In this document: positions 9,302-20,451 of the stretch, one piece after another
Layout: every line of letters begins with the position of its first letter
How positions within the stretch are numbered: the first letter of the stretch is position 1
Origin: Chrysophaeum taylorii
Taxonomy: Eukaryota; Sar; Pelagophyceae; Pelagomonadales; Pelagomonadaceae
Assembly: GCA_029834535.1 (NCBI GenBank)
Contig: JAQMWT010000317.1
Span: 186,001-250,000, forward strand
DNA length: 64,000 bases
Reading direction: 5' to 3'
Made by a program: the position numbers and the translations under genes
The notes under the pieces: model-generated
What the model was told of the DNA's origin: nothing
What the model saw: only the letters and a program-made list of their open reading frames with translations
Databases searched by the model: none

Positions 9302-9875
9302 GATGGTGCCGGATCTCGATGGATTTACTACTTACCACGGCCTTTTTGTTTTCTCTGGGAGGAGATGATGGCTTTTCGAGACCGACGGACGCCGTTATAC
9401 AGCCACAGTTGTAGGCCGTTAGACAGACGAAGTGCGTCCGTCCGTCCGTCCTAAGAGCCGAATTCTGACTGAGACAGCATATATTAATTATTCTGTGCGT
9501 GCGACCCCTAATAGGTCCTAATCTGAGTCGCGCTGAGTCATCGGATGGGCATATCATTTTTTTCATGCCAATACCTTTTCTTGCAAGTCAGAGCTATACC
9601 TAGCTCCCCGTATCTTTGTGTTGTTGTTGGGAAGTCAGCACCGCCACAAAATGTTTGTTTGTTTTTGTTTGTTTAAATCGAGCAACAACAAACAACAACA
9701 ACTTTCTTTCTTTGGGTGGCGAAATAAAGGCGATCGAAGCAGCGCTCTGCCCGCCGGGCTTTGCTGCGTCTACGTAAACTTCTTCACGACCTCATCTGTC
9801 GGTCAGGCCAAAGTCCGGCTTGCAGACGGTGCGAGTCGGAGAGTGCTGCGGCCGCGTCCTTACGGCACACTTCTC

Positions 9876-9919
<44 letters not shown>

Positions 9920-11395
9920 TGCGGATCATTTTTTTGCGGCAACGACGGCATTATTAGACACATGGTGGGAAATCGACGTTGGCTTCGCACGACGCGTTAG
10001 TGCGAGTCCAAATCTCGCTGTCGACTACGAAATACTCGCCGCCGCGCTCGCTAGAGATCGACTCTTCGACGACACGACTACAAAGATGCGGCTGGCTGGA
10101 GGCACTGGTCGTACTGCAGTAACCCGACGAAGTTCATGGGTACCCCCCCCCCCGCCGTGATCCTCGCCGATGCGGGCAGGCGGAAGCCGCGGGACCAACC
10201 ACCTGGCCGTTTACGACGACTCGGGGGTCATCCTCTCGGAGTACAGCGCCGGTGGCGATGCTAAGCCGGAAGCTAGGGAGGCAAGCTCGAAGCCGAGGAT
10301 CACGAAGCCGAGGATCACGAAACGGAGAGCGCGTGTCGGGCACCGCGAGCGCGTGAACTATATACCGAACTATAGGAAGCCCGTAGGCTCTAAACGAGTT
10401 CGAGTTAAGCTCAATCTGCAGCATGCGACCCCCGAAGGAGAACGTCATCGAATCTAGAGCGAAGCTCATGAGCCTCGAGAACGAGCTCCCGACCACCAAA
10501 GCGCTCTTCGAGACCGGCAAAGCCGGATCCCACTCTCACAACTTGGAGCCGCCAGCCGGACTGACGGGGCGCGAGTTGCTGACGCTCCGCCGTAACCTCG
10601 GCCCACATCTCCGCCGCAAAATCATCCAGGAGAGGGTGTTCCTACGGCAGGGTGTACTATCTCGTTCGCAAGCTGGGAAACGGCGGTGACTTCAAAGAAA
10701 TCGTTTTTTTGGGAACGAAGGCGTCTTCGCCAAGTATGACGAATATACCCGGCGATACCGATACCGCCCCCACCGACGACGCGATCGCGTTCGATGAAAT
10801 CATCGGGGGACTCGAGGGGGACTAACTAGAATGCATCGCCGGCCGGCTCCAAGAACAGCGCCGAGTATATTCATTGAAGGCACTGTTTCAATAATAGGAA
10901 CTGGGGAACGAAGCACATATGGGGTACGGCAGGGCGCGCGCGAAAGCGCAACAACAGTTGCTGGTGCGTGTTGACAGCGACGATCCGCCAGAATCGATGA
11001 TTCCCGCAAAAACAGCTGGAGCACCACGACGCTCAGAGGCCGGACGCTTGCAGGTTTGAAAACGTCTACAAGAAAGGGCGCGCGTTCGAACGAGCTCGGA
11101 ATAATACGACATCTCGATGACCATCCGTCCCGGGCGTGACTGCAGACAACCATCGGATTGAGACAGCGCCAGCGCACGGATCGCTTTTCCTGGTGGCCTC
11201 GAAACTCGCTCCCCAGCACGATGATAGGGACGAGCTGGAAGGCTAGGAGCGTGAAGCGACATCGCGGTGGTGGTGGGAGGCGGGCGACGACCAGATGCTC
11301 TCTCCGCGCACATTATTATGTTTTTATTACTCCTCTTCTCTACCGCAGCGTCATCATCGCCAGCAGGGCTTTAAATAAAGAGCCCACCCGCCTCG
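9302..11395. other. 2.1-kb region without a recognisable gene; (CAG)n tract
   Basis: Between the OSCA/CSC1 start and the methyltransferase stop no frame has a recognisable domain. It holds a pure (CAG) tract at 9877-9919, a poly-C run at 10143-10154, and a 16-bp direct repeat (GCCGAGGATCACGAAG-like) at about 10290-10320. Several interrupted plus-strand frames between 10160 and 10830 have normal amino-acid composition and may be a decayed gene, but no family can be named. Confidence 0.5.
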
Positions 11396-12313
11396 TTAGG
11401 CACGCCTCCGGAGGGTGAGGATCTCAAAGTCGGCGTCCATCATGCCGAAGCGCGTGGCCGGGAGGCGGCGGTCGACGATAAAAATGGAATCGAGAGTGGC
11501 GAGGGCGCTGTCGCCGTGCGCGCGCACGAGGACCGCGAGGCCGCCGGGTGCGAGGAAAGCGTCAAAGACGGTCGCGAGCGACGTGGTCCCCCAGGCGGCG
11601 GGGTCGTCGAATTGTAAGGAAGCGCCGACGACGAGGTCAAATTTCTCCGAGGTCGGAGGGTGGTAGTCCCGCCAGTCGAGGAACTGGACTCTCCAGTCGT
11701 CCCGGTCGCAGTGCGCCTTCAGATTGGCCTCGGCGAGTCTGAGGCTATTCGGGTCGACGTCGGTGGCGACGACGGTAGCCCCGGCGCGACACGCGGCGAC
11801 CGCGCCGAGACCGGTGCCAGTTCCGAGCTCCAGTGCTCGTCTCCCCTTGAGGTCGTTGCTTTTTAAGAACCGCGACAACAAGTAGGACCCCGGCCAGAGG
11901 CAGGTCGGAACGTCGAAAGGCCGCAGAAACCCGTCCTGGAGCAGAACCGCGTCGTCTATCCTGATCGCGACCTCCCTGACGACCGGCAACCGGAGGGGCG
12001 TCAGGTCCAGACGACAACACTCCAGCTCCGGCCGCCCGCTGCAGGCGCTGTCCCAACTCTCGACCGTCACGTTCAGCGCGCACCCGACCGTCGGCCACCA
12101 CCACCGGGGATCGAACGACCGACCCCCGTACGCGCCGGCGACCGGACCCTCGCACTCAGCGGGGGTCGACACCGCGACGCGCCGCGTCTCGTAAAAGTCG
12201 TGTGCGCTTCTCATCTCCTCGACGAACCTCCCGCACCCCAACCAACCCTCCTTCTCCGCACTCGACACCACCACGTCCACCCACAAGGCTGGCCACAAAG
12301 TCATTATCATCAT
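11396..12313 (-). CDS. METTL21/Methyltransf_16-like protein methyltransferase
   Basis: 305 residues. Class I S-adenosylmethionine-dependent fold. Motif I is ALELGTGTGLGAVAA, followed by VVATDVDPNSLRLAEANL (the acidic residue that binds the SAM ribose) and a later FDLVVGASLQFDD. The order and the preceding DVPTCLWPGSYLLSRFL match the METTL21 branch, whose members methylate lysines of chaperones and elongation factors. The N-terminus is hydrophobic (MMIMTLWPALWVDVVVSSA) and may be a signal sequence, which would be unusual for this family. A Cys-rich stretch (CSGRPELECC) precedes the domain. The start is the first ATG; the preceding in-frame codon is GTG. It begins 27 bp after the stop codon of the TPR/cupin gene on the same strand. 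Confidence 0.75.
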   Translation of the reverse strand: MMIMTLWPALWVDVVVSSAEKEGWLGCGRFVEEMRSAHDFYETRRVAVSTPAECEGPVAGAYGGRSFDPRWWWPTVGCALNVTVESWDSACSGRPELECCRLDLTPLRLPVVREVAIRIDDAVLLQDGFLRPFDVPTCLWPGSYLLSRFLKSNDLKGRRALELGTGTGLGAVAACRAGATVVATDVDPNSLRLAEANLKAHCDRDDWRVQFLDWRDYHPPTSEKFDLVVGASLQFDDPAAWGTTSLATVFDAFLAPGGLAVLVRAHGDSALATLDSIFIVDRRLPATRFGMMDADFEILTLRRRA

Positions 12314-12340
12314 CACGAGGGTTTGGGGACTGTGATGACT

Positions 12341-15300
12341 TCAACTTGATGTGACGTCAACGATGACTGGCAGTTCGTCGTCGTCGTCGTCGTCGTCGTC
12401 GTCGGCGCTGTGGTCGTGGGAAGGAGAGGTTGAGTTTGCATCGAGAGCGGCCGCGTCAGCAGACACGGCGGCAGCAGCAGCCCGATGATTGGCGCGCTCG
12501 TAGGCGGCTCTGAGGTCGTCTTTCTTGGCAGCGGCCTCGTCAAGGAGGGGAAGGCCTCGCCAGCGCGGAGTGGCGAGATAGTGCGAGACGAAAAACTCGA
12601 GGGCGTCGACGCCGAGCAAGTTGCCGAGAGCGAAGCGCGCGCGGGTCACCAGAGGGTCGTCGCCGGCATGATCGTCGTCGTCGGCTAGCGGCTGGACGTC
12701 GAGGTCGTTCCAAGGTTGCCAGCCCGAGTCGAGGACTTCGGTGCGGAGTCTGTCGACGAAGGCGGCAACGTTGCGCTTCCCGACGCTGCGCGCGACGGTT
12801 GTCTCGAGCGCTGTCGCGGTCGCGGCCAAGTCGGCTGCCGCGAGCACGGGGTCGTCGGAGAAGAGGGCGACCTTGGCGAGGCGGAAGGGCCGTTTCGGTC
12901 GGAAGGCAAACTCGACGACAAGGACGTCGTCGACGCAGTGTTCCTGGCGCCACCAGCCGCGCGGCAGCGCGAGGGCATCGCCCGGGCCGAGTTCGACTTC
13001 GACGCCCCGGAGGCCGGCGGCGAGCGGGAAGTCGAGAAGTCGCGGCTCGGCGAGGTCGAGGCGCGAGTAGCGTCGGAGCGCGTGGTGCGCGGGGTAGGCG
13101 TAGAGTGCGGGGTGATAAAGGGGGTCGAAGACGAGGAAACGCGAGGTGCCGTGGCGCTGCGCGAGCACGACGTCGTGCGGCTCGAAGCGTGCCGGGAGCA
13201 GCGCCCCGGCGGGCGCGCGTCGCGCGGTCGCCGACGCGACGCGGCCGAACTCGTCGCCGAGAGCCCGTTCGACGGCTCGGGCCGCGTCGTCGTCGTCCTG
13301 TTTGAGGTCCGTCGTCCACAAGGTGCCGTCGGCGGCGGCGGGCAGGGCGTGGTGGTCCGCGGCAAAGACGCCGCGCGGCGCGTCGGACTCGCGCGTCTCG
13401 CGCCACCGCGCGTCGTCGGCGAAGCGATACGTCGTCGGCGCGTCGAGGGGCGCGACGTAGGCTCGTACGTCGTCGTTTGTCGTCGCGCTCGAAGGATCGT
13501 CGCCGGCGAAACTAGCCCCGCGGAGCACGACGGCGCGGCCGCGCGAGAGATCGTCGAGCGCGGCGTCGGCGCCCGCGGCGTAGGCTCGGAGGCGGCCAGC
13601 GACGAGCCAATGCGCGTGGCGGCGCGGAAGGCCCGGCCCCGAGATGCGCCAGGTCGCGGCGACGACGCGCGGCGCGGGCGGTTTGACGTAGCCCTTGACC
13701 TTGGTATCGTCCCAGACCTCGCCGAAGTTGTCTCCGACGGCGATCCAGCTGAAATTCGGGAGAACGGGGAGATGGGAGGCGTCAGAACCGTCGCGGAGGT
13801 AGAGCGGGTAGCGGCAGGCGCAGTCGTGGGTCATTTTGAAGAATTTTGCCGCGTAGCTCCCGACGGTCGCCGCGCCGCACGCGCGCGGAAAGCAAGCGTG
13901 GACGCCGCCCGTCCAGGCGCCGTCGTTCCGAAAGAGGAAGAGGTGAATCGGGCCACCCTTGTCGACGTCGCCCGCGGGCGCCGATTGCACGAACCGCGAG
14001 GGCGCGTAGTGCCAGAGGTCGGACGCGTCTCCCGTCGTCGCGCGCTTCTCGAGTTCGGAATCGACGTGACTCTTCCAGGCGGCGCGCCTCGCTCCCGCGA
14101 GCTTCTGGCCCGGCCGGAGCGCGGCGAACGCGACCTCCTCGCTGCCGCGGAAAATCGACCCCGGCGGATGCGGCGCCCGAGGCAAGGCGAACGCGTCGAA
14201 GCCTTTTATCTCGGCGACGAGCCGCGCGACGAGCGCCGTCGCGTCGTCTGCCCACGGGTCGAGCGCGAGACTCCGGAGGGCATCGCGCGCCGCGCCCTCG
14301 AGGTCCCCTTGCTCCCGAAGCACGACGGCGCGCGCGAGATAGGCTTCGCGCGCGATGCGCTCGAACCCGCGGTGCCAGCGGCCGCCGCTCGTCCGTCGCC
14401 CCGTACGGCAGAACCCCAGCGCGCGGCAAAAAATATGCTGGTGCCCCGACGACGACGAAGATGCGCCCCGGATCAAACACGCGCGCGCCCCGACGGTCGC
14501 AAGCGCACCTAGGCGAGCCTGGACTTGCGAGCCCAGAATCGTCGTCGAGGCGTCCATACGGACGGGTTCGGCGCGGCACCGCCGCACGACCGGGTCGGCG
14601 ATGGCGAGCGCGCGGTCGCACGCCTCGACGGCGCCCGCCGCATCGCCGCTGTCGAGACGTCGCGTCGCTTCGTCGCGGTGCCCGGCCGCCTCGCGCAGCG
14701 CAGCCCACAGCGCGGCGGCGCAGGCGGCGAGCGCGTCCTTCTCCTCCTCCTCCTCCGGGACTTGGCGCGAACTCGGTCGCGCCGCCGTAAACGGTGACCT
14801 CGGCGCCGCCACCACCTCCGCTCCCACCTCGACACCCACGGTCTGGACTTGTTTCGACGCGACTGCTGCTGCTTGATGAGGCGTTTTGCTACTAGTACGC
14901 CGCCGCGCTCTCAGCAGGAAACCGCGATGCATCGTCGTCGGATTCGTTTTCGGCGGCGGCGGCGCCGCCGCCGTCTCGTACTTGGGGGGCGCCTGGAGAG
15001 GCTTTTTTTTGGCCGGCGGCATGTTGTTCTTGGGCGGCGGCAGGCTCTGCTTCGCTTCGAGGTCCTGGAGCGCTGCGAGTGCGGCTCCGCGCGCGCGCTC
15101 GTCGCCGGCCTCGCTCGCCTTTGAAAGGTCCTCGTGCGCTCCCTCCCACGCGCGAAGTTCGATGCGCGCCAGGCCACGCCGGTACAGCGACTTGAGGTCG
15201 TCGGGCTCCACCTCGAGCACGGCCGAGCACGCGGCCTCGGCGCGCCTCGCATCCCCGGACCGCAGCGCTGCCACGGCGAGATTCTTCGACAGCGACACGA

Positions 15301-15421
15301 ACAGCGCCGGCGACGCCCTCGCAGCCTCGGACGCCTCCCCAAAGGCGCACGCCGCTGCCGTCCACTGCTCGCGCCGATAGAACTCGACCGCCTCTCGCCG
15401 CCGCGCCTCGGCCGCGATCAT
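12341..15421 (-). CDS. TPR protein with C-terminal JmjC/cupin-8-like domain
   Basis: 1026 residues. The N-terminal third has TPR helices of the co-chaperone type (AVEFYRREQWTAAACAFGEA, then SLSKNLAVAALRSGDARRAE and DDLKSLYRRGLARIELRAW). A Pro/Lys-rich linker follows, then more TPR-like helices (about 245-430). The C-terminal part (about 760-900) resembles a cupin-8/FIH-type JmjC barrel: GTSRFLVFDPLYHP, LGPGDALALPRGWWRQEH. In active enzymes the last motif is WWHxV and an HxD precedes the G.k....P strand. Here the His is replaced by Arg and only PHD is found, so the iron site looks incomplete and dioxygenase activity is doubtful. The tail is poly-Asp. The ATG at 15421 is chosen because the longer frame to 15508 has no ATG. 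Confidence 0.68.
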   Translation of the reverse strand: MIAAEARRREAVEFYRREQWTAAACAFGEASEAARASPALFVSLSKNLAVAALRSGDARRAEAACSAVLEVEPDDLKSLYRRGLARIELRAWEGAHEDLSKASEAGDERARGAALAALQDLEAKQSLPPPKNNMPPAKKKPLQAPPKYETAAAPPPPKTNPTTMHRGFLLRARRRTSSKTPHQAAAVASKQVQTVGVEVGAEVVAAPRSPFTAARPSSRQVPEEEEEKDALAACAAALWAALREAAGHRDEATRRLDSGDAAGAVEACDRALAIADPVVRRCRAEPVRMDASTTILGSQVQARLGALATVGARACLIRGASSSSSGHQHIFCRALGFCRTGRRTSGGRWHRGFERIAREAYLARAVVLREQGDLEGAARDALRSLALDPWADDATALVARLVAEIKGFDAFALPRAPHPPGSIFRGSEEVAFAALRPGQKLAGARRAAWKSHVDSELEKRATTGDASDLWHYAPSRFVQSAPAGDVDKGGPIHLFLFRNDGAWTGGVHACFPRACGAATVGSYAAKFFKMTHDCACRYPLYLRDGSDASHLPVLPNFSWIAVGDNFGEVWDDTKVKGYVKPPAPRVVAATWRISGPGLPRRHAHWLVAGRLRAYAAGADAALDDLSRGRAVVLRGASFAGDDPSSATTNDDVRAYVAPLDAPTTYRFADDARWRETRESDAPRGVFAADHHALPAAADGTLWTTDLKQDDDDAARAVERALGDEFGRVASATARRAPAGALLPARFEPHDVVLAQRHGTSRFLVFDPLYHPALYAYPAHHALRRYSRLDLAEPRLLDFPLAAGLRGVEVELGPGDALALPRGWWRQEHCVDDVLVVEFAFRPKRPFRLAKVALFSDDPVLAAADLAATATALETTVARSVGKRNVAAFVDRLRTEVLDSGWQPWNDLDVQPLADDDDHAGDDPLVTRARFALGNLLGVDALEFFVSHYLATPRWRGLPLLDEAAAKKDDLRAAYERANHRAAAAAVSADAAALDANSTSPSHDHSADDDDDDDDDELPVIVDVTSS

Positions 15422-16832
15422 TTTCGGCTTTCCGACTTTCGCAAAAAACAACTTTTGTATCTTCTGGGTATCCAGAATCCGTACTACTACTACTCGTGTG
15501 TAGCTCAACTGGTGGTTCGTCGAGGAGGTAAAAGATTTTTATTAGTGGAATTTGGCAAGTCATTCCCCTTCTTTGTCTCGTCGTCGAGGGAATTCGAACC
15601 GGTGCTAGAAACGTTCTGCATCTCCTCGACGCCGCGGCAGCCCCGAAAATGGTGATGACATCGGTCCTCCATCCGAGGACCGCTGCGAATTGTGGCGCGC
15701 GAGTATTATGCCTCGTGCTCTGCGATCGAATGCCGATGTCTAGAGTCGGTGATTCCGACGACGCGCGTGTCGACTACCAAAGAAGAACGCGACGCGGGTC
15801 TCGAAGACTTTTTTTTCTGGCATCTTCAGAAAGACGACTAGTCCGTCAGTCAGTCTCCTGCGGCAGTATCACGAGGAACATTCAACGTGGACGAAAGAAT
15901 CGCGAGGAGGTGACGACAATCCGTGATGAAAAAAAGCTTGTCGCTCCTACATCTTCGCAAACCGACTGGACATTCGTCATTGTGTGGAATAAATAGGTCG
16001 TCCAACGCACCATCTTTCAGCCTCGACAACATAACTCGGGCGCCTTCGACCCCAACTGCCGCGGGCACCATGCTCCGGGCACCAAGTAGCACGGCACGAG
16101 TCTTCATTCGAGACCCGCCTATCATCAACGCACCGCTTATCGACGCGGCCCTCGAGGCTAGACTAACTAGCCCGAGGCGTATTCCGCGCCAACCCTATGG
16201 GCGGTCCTCTTCAAACACACACAATGACCTTGGGTGCCGACGCTGCGGCTCAGCTTGCAAAGAGCGACAATATCGCCGCCGGAAAAGCACATGGTAACCG
16301 GGACTCGAAAGGCACGTTCTGCCTCGTAGACCGCGTAGGCTACCTACCTCGGAAGGACGAGGGTGCCTATATAGGGGTGTCAGCTTCTTTTGGTTACGTG
16401 GACATATTGTGCACCGGCGAAGTTTATGTACATTAGGGGTCAGAGACTTGCGCCTTCCGACGCCGGGCGTTGGCTAGGGCGGGACAGATCGCGAACTCTT
16501 CGTCGCGTGGCAAGGCCGATAGCGACACGCTGGGTGGCGTTGAAGGACTCACGACGAAGTCCCCTTCTTTTTTTCTCTTATTACAACGTGTTTTTTGAAT
16601 AACACCCGACGAGTAAATAGTGGCTGCTGGCTCCCGTGCTTGGGAGAGAGGTCTGAAGTTAGTTAGTCTATCTAGTTAGTTCCCAGAAAATAAATTGTGG
16701 CCCATCGGCGACGACCACCTCGACTAGGCCGCGGCGATCACTCACTCACACACAGCGGGCTCGATGTATGTGTGCGTACAAGCATTGTATTCCAAAAAAA
16801 TAAAAATAAAAATAAATAAAAAAATCGGTGTG
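15422..16832. other. 1.4-kb region without a recognisable gene
   Basis: Between the TPR/cupin start and the U-box stop only short frames without domain similarity occur. AT-rich runs (AAATAAAAATAAATAAAA near 16800) close to the U-box stop could serve its 3' end processing. No tRNA or structured RNA could be supported. Confidence 0.5.
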
Positions 16833-18759
16833 CTAGAAGAGTCTCAACCAGGCGTTGGAAACGTTGCAAGTCCGGGATCGCTCGTCGGACCAAGTGTACC
16901 CCGAGGTCATGATTTCCTGGGCCGAGTACCCTAGATCCACCACCACGTCACGTGTCAAAAAAGAAAAAGAGAAGAGACGTACCGCCGCCAAGGCAGTCCG
17001 ACGCGGAAAAACCCGCGCCGAGGCACTCTGCCGCGGCGAAGCCGGCGAGCTTGAGGGTCGTCGTGCCAAAGCCGGCCGACTTTAGCTCGTCGACGCTGCA
17101 GCCCGCAGCCTTGAGGTCGGCGCAGCCGTAGCCCGCTTGTTTGAGGGAGAGGGCGTCGTAGCCCGCGGCCTTACATTCGGCGGCCGAGTCGACCGCCCTC
17201 AGGCACTCCTTGGCGGAGAATCCCGCAGCCTTGAGGTCGGCCGCGGCGTAGCCCGCCTGCTTGAGCCTCCTGGCGTCGACGCCGGCGGCCTTGAAGTCTG
17301 CCGCCGAGTACCCCGCGAGCCTCGCGGCGTCGAGGGTGATAACTCGGCCAGCGACGACCTCGAGAGCGGGCGGCCAGAATTCGTGGGTATTCAGGCGCGG
17401 CGGAAGGTCGTAGCCCGCGTCCGCGAGCTCCTTGGGTGTGAAGCCCATCGCCTTGCAGCGCTGCACGGAAAAGCCCGCGGTTCGGCAGTCGGCCGCCGTG
17501 TAGCCCGAGCTCCGGCAGGCGGGAGCGTCTCCGTGCCCGCCGACAAGCAGCCGCAGCACCCTCGCTTGCTCGAGCTGTTCCTCCGAGTGTTTGTGGAGGA
17601 GCATGAGCATCGGTAGATTCTCGACCGTGGGCGTTAGAAAGCCGGAGGTCGCTTGGTCTGCCCAGAGCGCGACCCGCCGCACCTCGTGGAGGTCGGCGGG
17701 TAGCCTTCGTATCGTCGAGGCCAGCGCGCACCGCTCGGCCGACTTGGCGTCTATCTTCGCGCGCAGGTCCGAGACGCGCTCGGAAGCGACCGTATCCCTC
17801 GCGCGCGCGCGGCAGATGACCTGGTGCATCTCGGCCGCGCGCGACTCGGCGGCGAGGACCTCGGCGCCGGCCGCGGCGACGGCAGCCTGGAGGCTCAGGC
17901 ACTCGACGTTCGAGCGCGCGTAGCTACGCAAAAAAGGCACCGTTGCCTCGCCGGTGGCGCGGGTCTTCTCGAGTTCGGCATGGGCCGACGGGACACCCAT
18001 CGCCTTGGCCTGCTTGAGGTACTCGTTGGCCTCGAGGGCGCGCCGCTTTTCAGAGCTCTTCAGCTCGTTCGAGAGACGGACGAGCTCCGCGCGGCGTCGG
18101 CCGGCCGCGCTTTTCAAGGCGTCCACGACGCACGCTGTCGCCACGGCCGCGTCGCGGCTCGCGGCCGCGTGCTCCTCTGCCTCGCCCAAACTGGCCTCGT
18201 ACCGCGCTTCCGCGGCTCGTGCGGCGGCCGCCTCGGCGACGAGCTCGGCGCGGCGTTTGGATACCAAATCGTCCCACGGCTTACCCCCCCGCGCCGGCTC
18301 CTCCACAACATTACAAACCGGCTCTTCCTGGAGGAGGAGGAGGAGCTCGGCGATCCGGGACTGCGCGCGCTCGAGCAAAACCAAAACCCGTTCGTATTCG
18401 GCCGCATCTATTTTCTCCGCGAGTCGAGCCTCGAGCCGTTCCATCGTTCGCTCGCGCTCTCCAAGCGAAGCCCTCAAAGCGGCTGTCTCGCGCTCGGCGG
18501 CCTCCACCTCGGGCCGCAGCTTTTGGACGGCCCCCGCCAGCCGCTTCAACGCAAGGTTCGGCACCAGCTTGTTCGTCTCCAGCTTGGCATTGGTCAAAGG
18601 CGACGTCCACTTGCGTTGCCGAAACCATTCCTCGATCGCCTCGCGCTCGTAACATTGCCCGTCGCAGCACACCACGGGCTCCTCGAAGGTGCTTTTCGTG
18701 ATCGGGCAGACGACCTGCTGCTCGACCTTGACGAGCGCCTCGAACATCATCCACTCCAC
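16833..18759 (-). CDS. U-box protein with coiled coil and C-terminal 'LKxAGY' repeats; one 52-bp intron
   Basis: Joined from 18759-16983 and 16930-16833 (624 residues). Residues 15-75 form a U-box: VVCPITKSTFEEPVVC, YEREAIEEWF, TSPLTN and LVPNLALKRL. U-boxes recruit E2 ubiquitin-conjugating enzymes, so this is a probable E3 ligase. A long Ala/Glu/Arg coiled coil follows (about 80-400). The C-terminal part has about 17 short imperfect units of roughly ten residues of the type ADLKAAGFSA / LSLKQAGYGC, probably the substrate-binding part. The intron (GTACGT...TCTAG, 16931-16982) has a strong T-rich tract; splicing joins ...DCLGG to GYSAQEIMTSGY and so continues the repeat, whereas reading through gives a poly-Phe tail. 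Confidence 0.8.
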
Positions 18760-18819
18760 ACAGAGAGAGACGAATGGTGGTGAATTCGGAACTACTACTA
18801 GTAGGCACCCCTAGATATA

Positions 18820-19691
18820 CTATCTGGGAGACCCCAGGTGCACTGGCTGAAGCTCGAGTCCGTCGACCTCCTCGTCGGTGATGGGGTCGTGCTGCGTGAG
18901 CGGGGTATCGGATGGCGTGTGCGAGAGCGCGAGCTGGACCATGGGCGACTCCGCGGTCGTCACTACCAGCGTGCTCCGCTCTTCTTCCTTGACGGCGGCG
19001 GCTGCTGCCGGAAGCACGTCGTCGTCCTCGTCGTCGTCGTCCTCCTCCTCCTCCTCCTCGAAAAAGTCGCGGGACGCGTCTGGGCGCGGCTCGGAACGTT
19101 TGACGATCGCATACGCGACCAGACCCACGGCGGCGACCAAAACAAGGGCCAGACCCACGGCCAACCGGGCCTGGCCCGAGCGCGAGAGCCCTTCCTTCTT
19201 CTTGCTGTTGTCGTTCCCTTGGCCCGTCGTCTCGTCGGACCACGGGTCGACGAGGCCGCAAGCCGCGAATGTGCCGTCGCTCGCGTGGACGACGACGGCG
19301 CGGCCCGCGACGGGCCGGACCCGTGACAAGGAAAACAACGACGTCGAAAAGGCGATCTCGGCCGTGCCGTCGACGTCCGAGCTCCACGTCGTTTCGGTCC
19401 ACGGGTCTTCCTCGAGACCGCCCCGGTAGCGTCCTCCGACGTCGTCTTCGCCGCATTGGAAGCCCCAGTGCACGTGCCAGCCCCCCGATGTCGAGGGCTC
19501 GAGGCCCCTTAACGTCCCCTCGATTGTCAGCGTAGCGCCGTCATCCGCCAAAGCGATTTCGCCCGCGGGCAGTACCGCGCTAGCCGAAGAAGCTTCTCCG
19601 GCCAGACCGCAGGCCGCTCGCGTGCCGTCGGAGAGGTGCGCGACCACGGCACGGTATGCCACGGGATTGGCGTCGAAGAGGGAGAAAGACC

Positions 19692-19723
<32 letters not shown>

Positions 19724-20451
19724 AAAGCGACGATCGCGACGCCTTTATCGTCCGTCGAGTAAGTCCAAGTCGCCCAAGGGTCTTCTTCCGTTTCATCGCC
19801 AAAGTAATGGCCGAACACGCCGCTCGCGTTGTCGCACGTGTACCCTTCGTGAATGTGAAGGCCTCCCGTCGCGTCCGATTCGAGCCCGGCGAGAACCCCC
19901 ACGACGTCGATCGAGCCGTCGCCTCGCGTCGCCTCGAGCGCGCCGCGCGCCGTGCTCTCCGGGAAACCCGGGTAGGGTCCCAGTCTCGCCAAGACGCCGG
20001 TCGTGATTTCGATCAGACCGCACGCAACCCTCGTACCGTCGCTCGAATGGACGACGATCGCGCGACCAGCGACGGGCCAAACGTCGCCGTCGTTTACGGT
20101 GAAACCCGAGACGTTGAACTCGACCGAGGCCGTGCCGTTGCCATCGGATGACCAAACGGATACCCAGGGATCAACATCGTCGTAGTTATAGTAATGCTCT
20201 CCAACGGCCTCCGCATCCTCGCATGTCGTCCCTTCGTGGACGTGCCACCCACCGCTCGTCGATGATTCGAGTCCGACGACTGTTCCGTCGATGCGAATCG
20301 ACTCGCTCGCAACCTCGTCCATGACGCGCAGCAAGCCGTAAACGGCAATGGGACCTTCGTAACCGGGATATGTCGACAGGAGACACGAGGCCGATGGTCC
20401 AGCAATCGTCGGGACGCCGAGAGAAACAACCAGCACCGCCAACAGTACCAT
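18820..20451 (-). CDS. Membrane-anchored protein with three tandem Cu/Zn-SOD-like domains
   Basis: 543 residues. A signal peptide (MVLLAVLVVSLGVPTIAG) leads into three repeats, each with GLE.S.SGGWHVHEG.-C and later GRAVVVH.SDGT..ACGL. These are the copper-ligand HVH segment and the VVH...ACG closing strand of Cu/Zn superoxide dismutase. The bridging/zinc His loop is poorly kept: GEHYYNYDD in repeat 1, GHYFGDETEED in repeat 2, GGRYRGGLEED without the His in repeat 3. A membrane helix near residue 430 is followed by an acidic cytoplasmic tail. The topology places the repeats outside the cell or in the lumen. Activity is uncertain; SOD-like repeats without full metal sites can act as copper carriers or adhesion modules. 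A poly-Ser run lies in repeat 2. The gene precedes the U-box gene by 60 bp on the same strand. Confidence 0.78.

Noticed and set aside
10846-10970. Fragment resembling the TATA-binding protein repeat (IFIEGTVSIIGTG)
   Set aside because: Too short, frame breaks on both sides, and the flanking sequence does not continue the fold.
12716-14512. 598-codon plus-strand open frame
   Set aside because: Antisense to the TPR/cupin gene; Arg/Gly/Ala-rich low-complexity translation without motifs, as expected from GC-rich codon bias.
15495-15610. Possible tRNA gene (TAGCTCAACTGGT and GAATTCGAACC)
   Set aside because: The two pieces are on opposite strands relative to a tRNA and no acceptor or anticodon stem can be paired.
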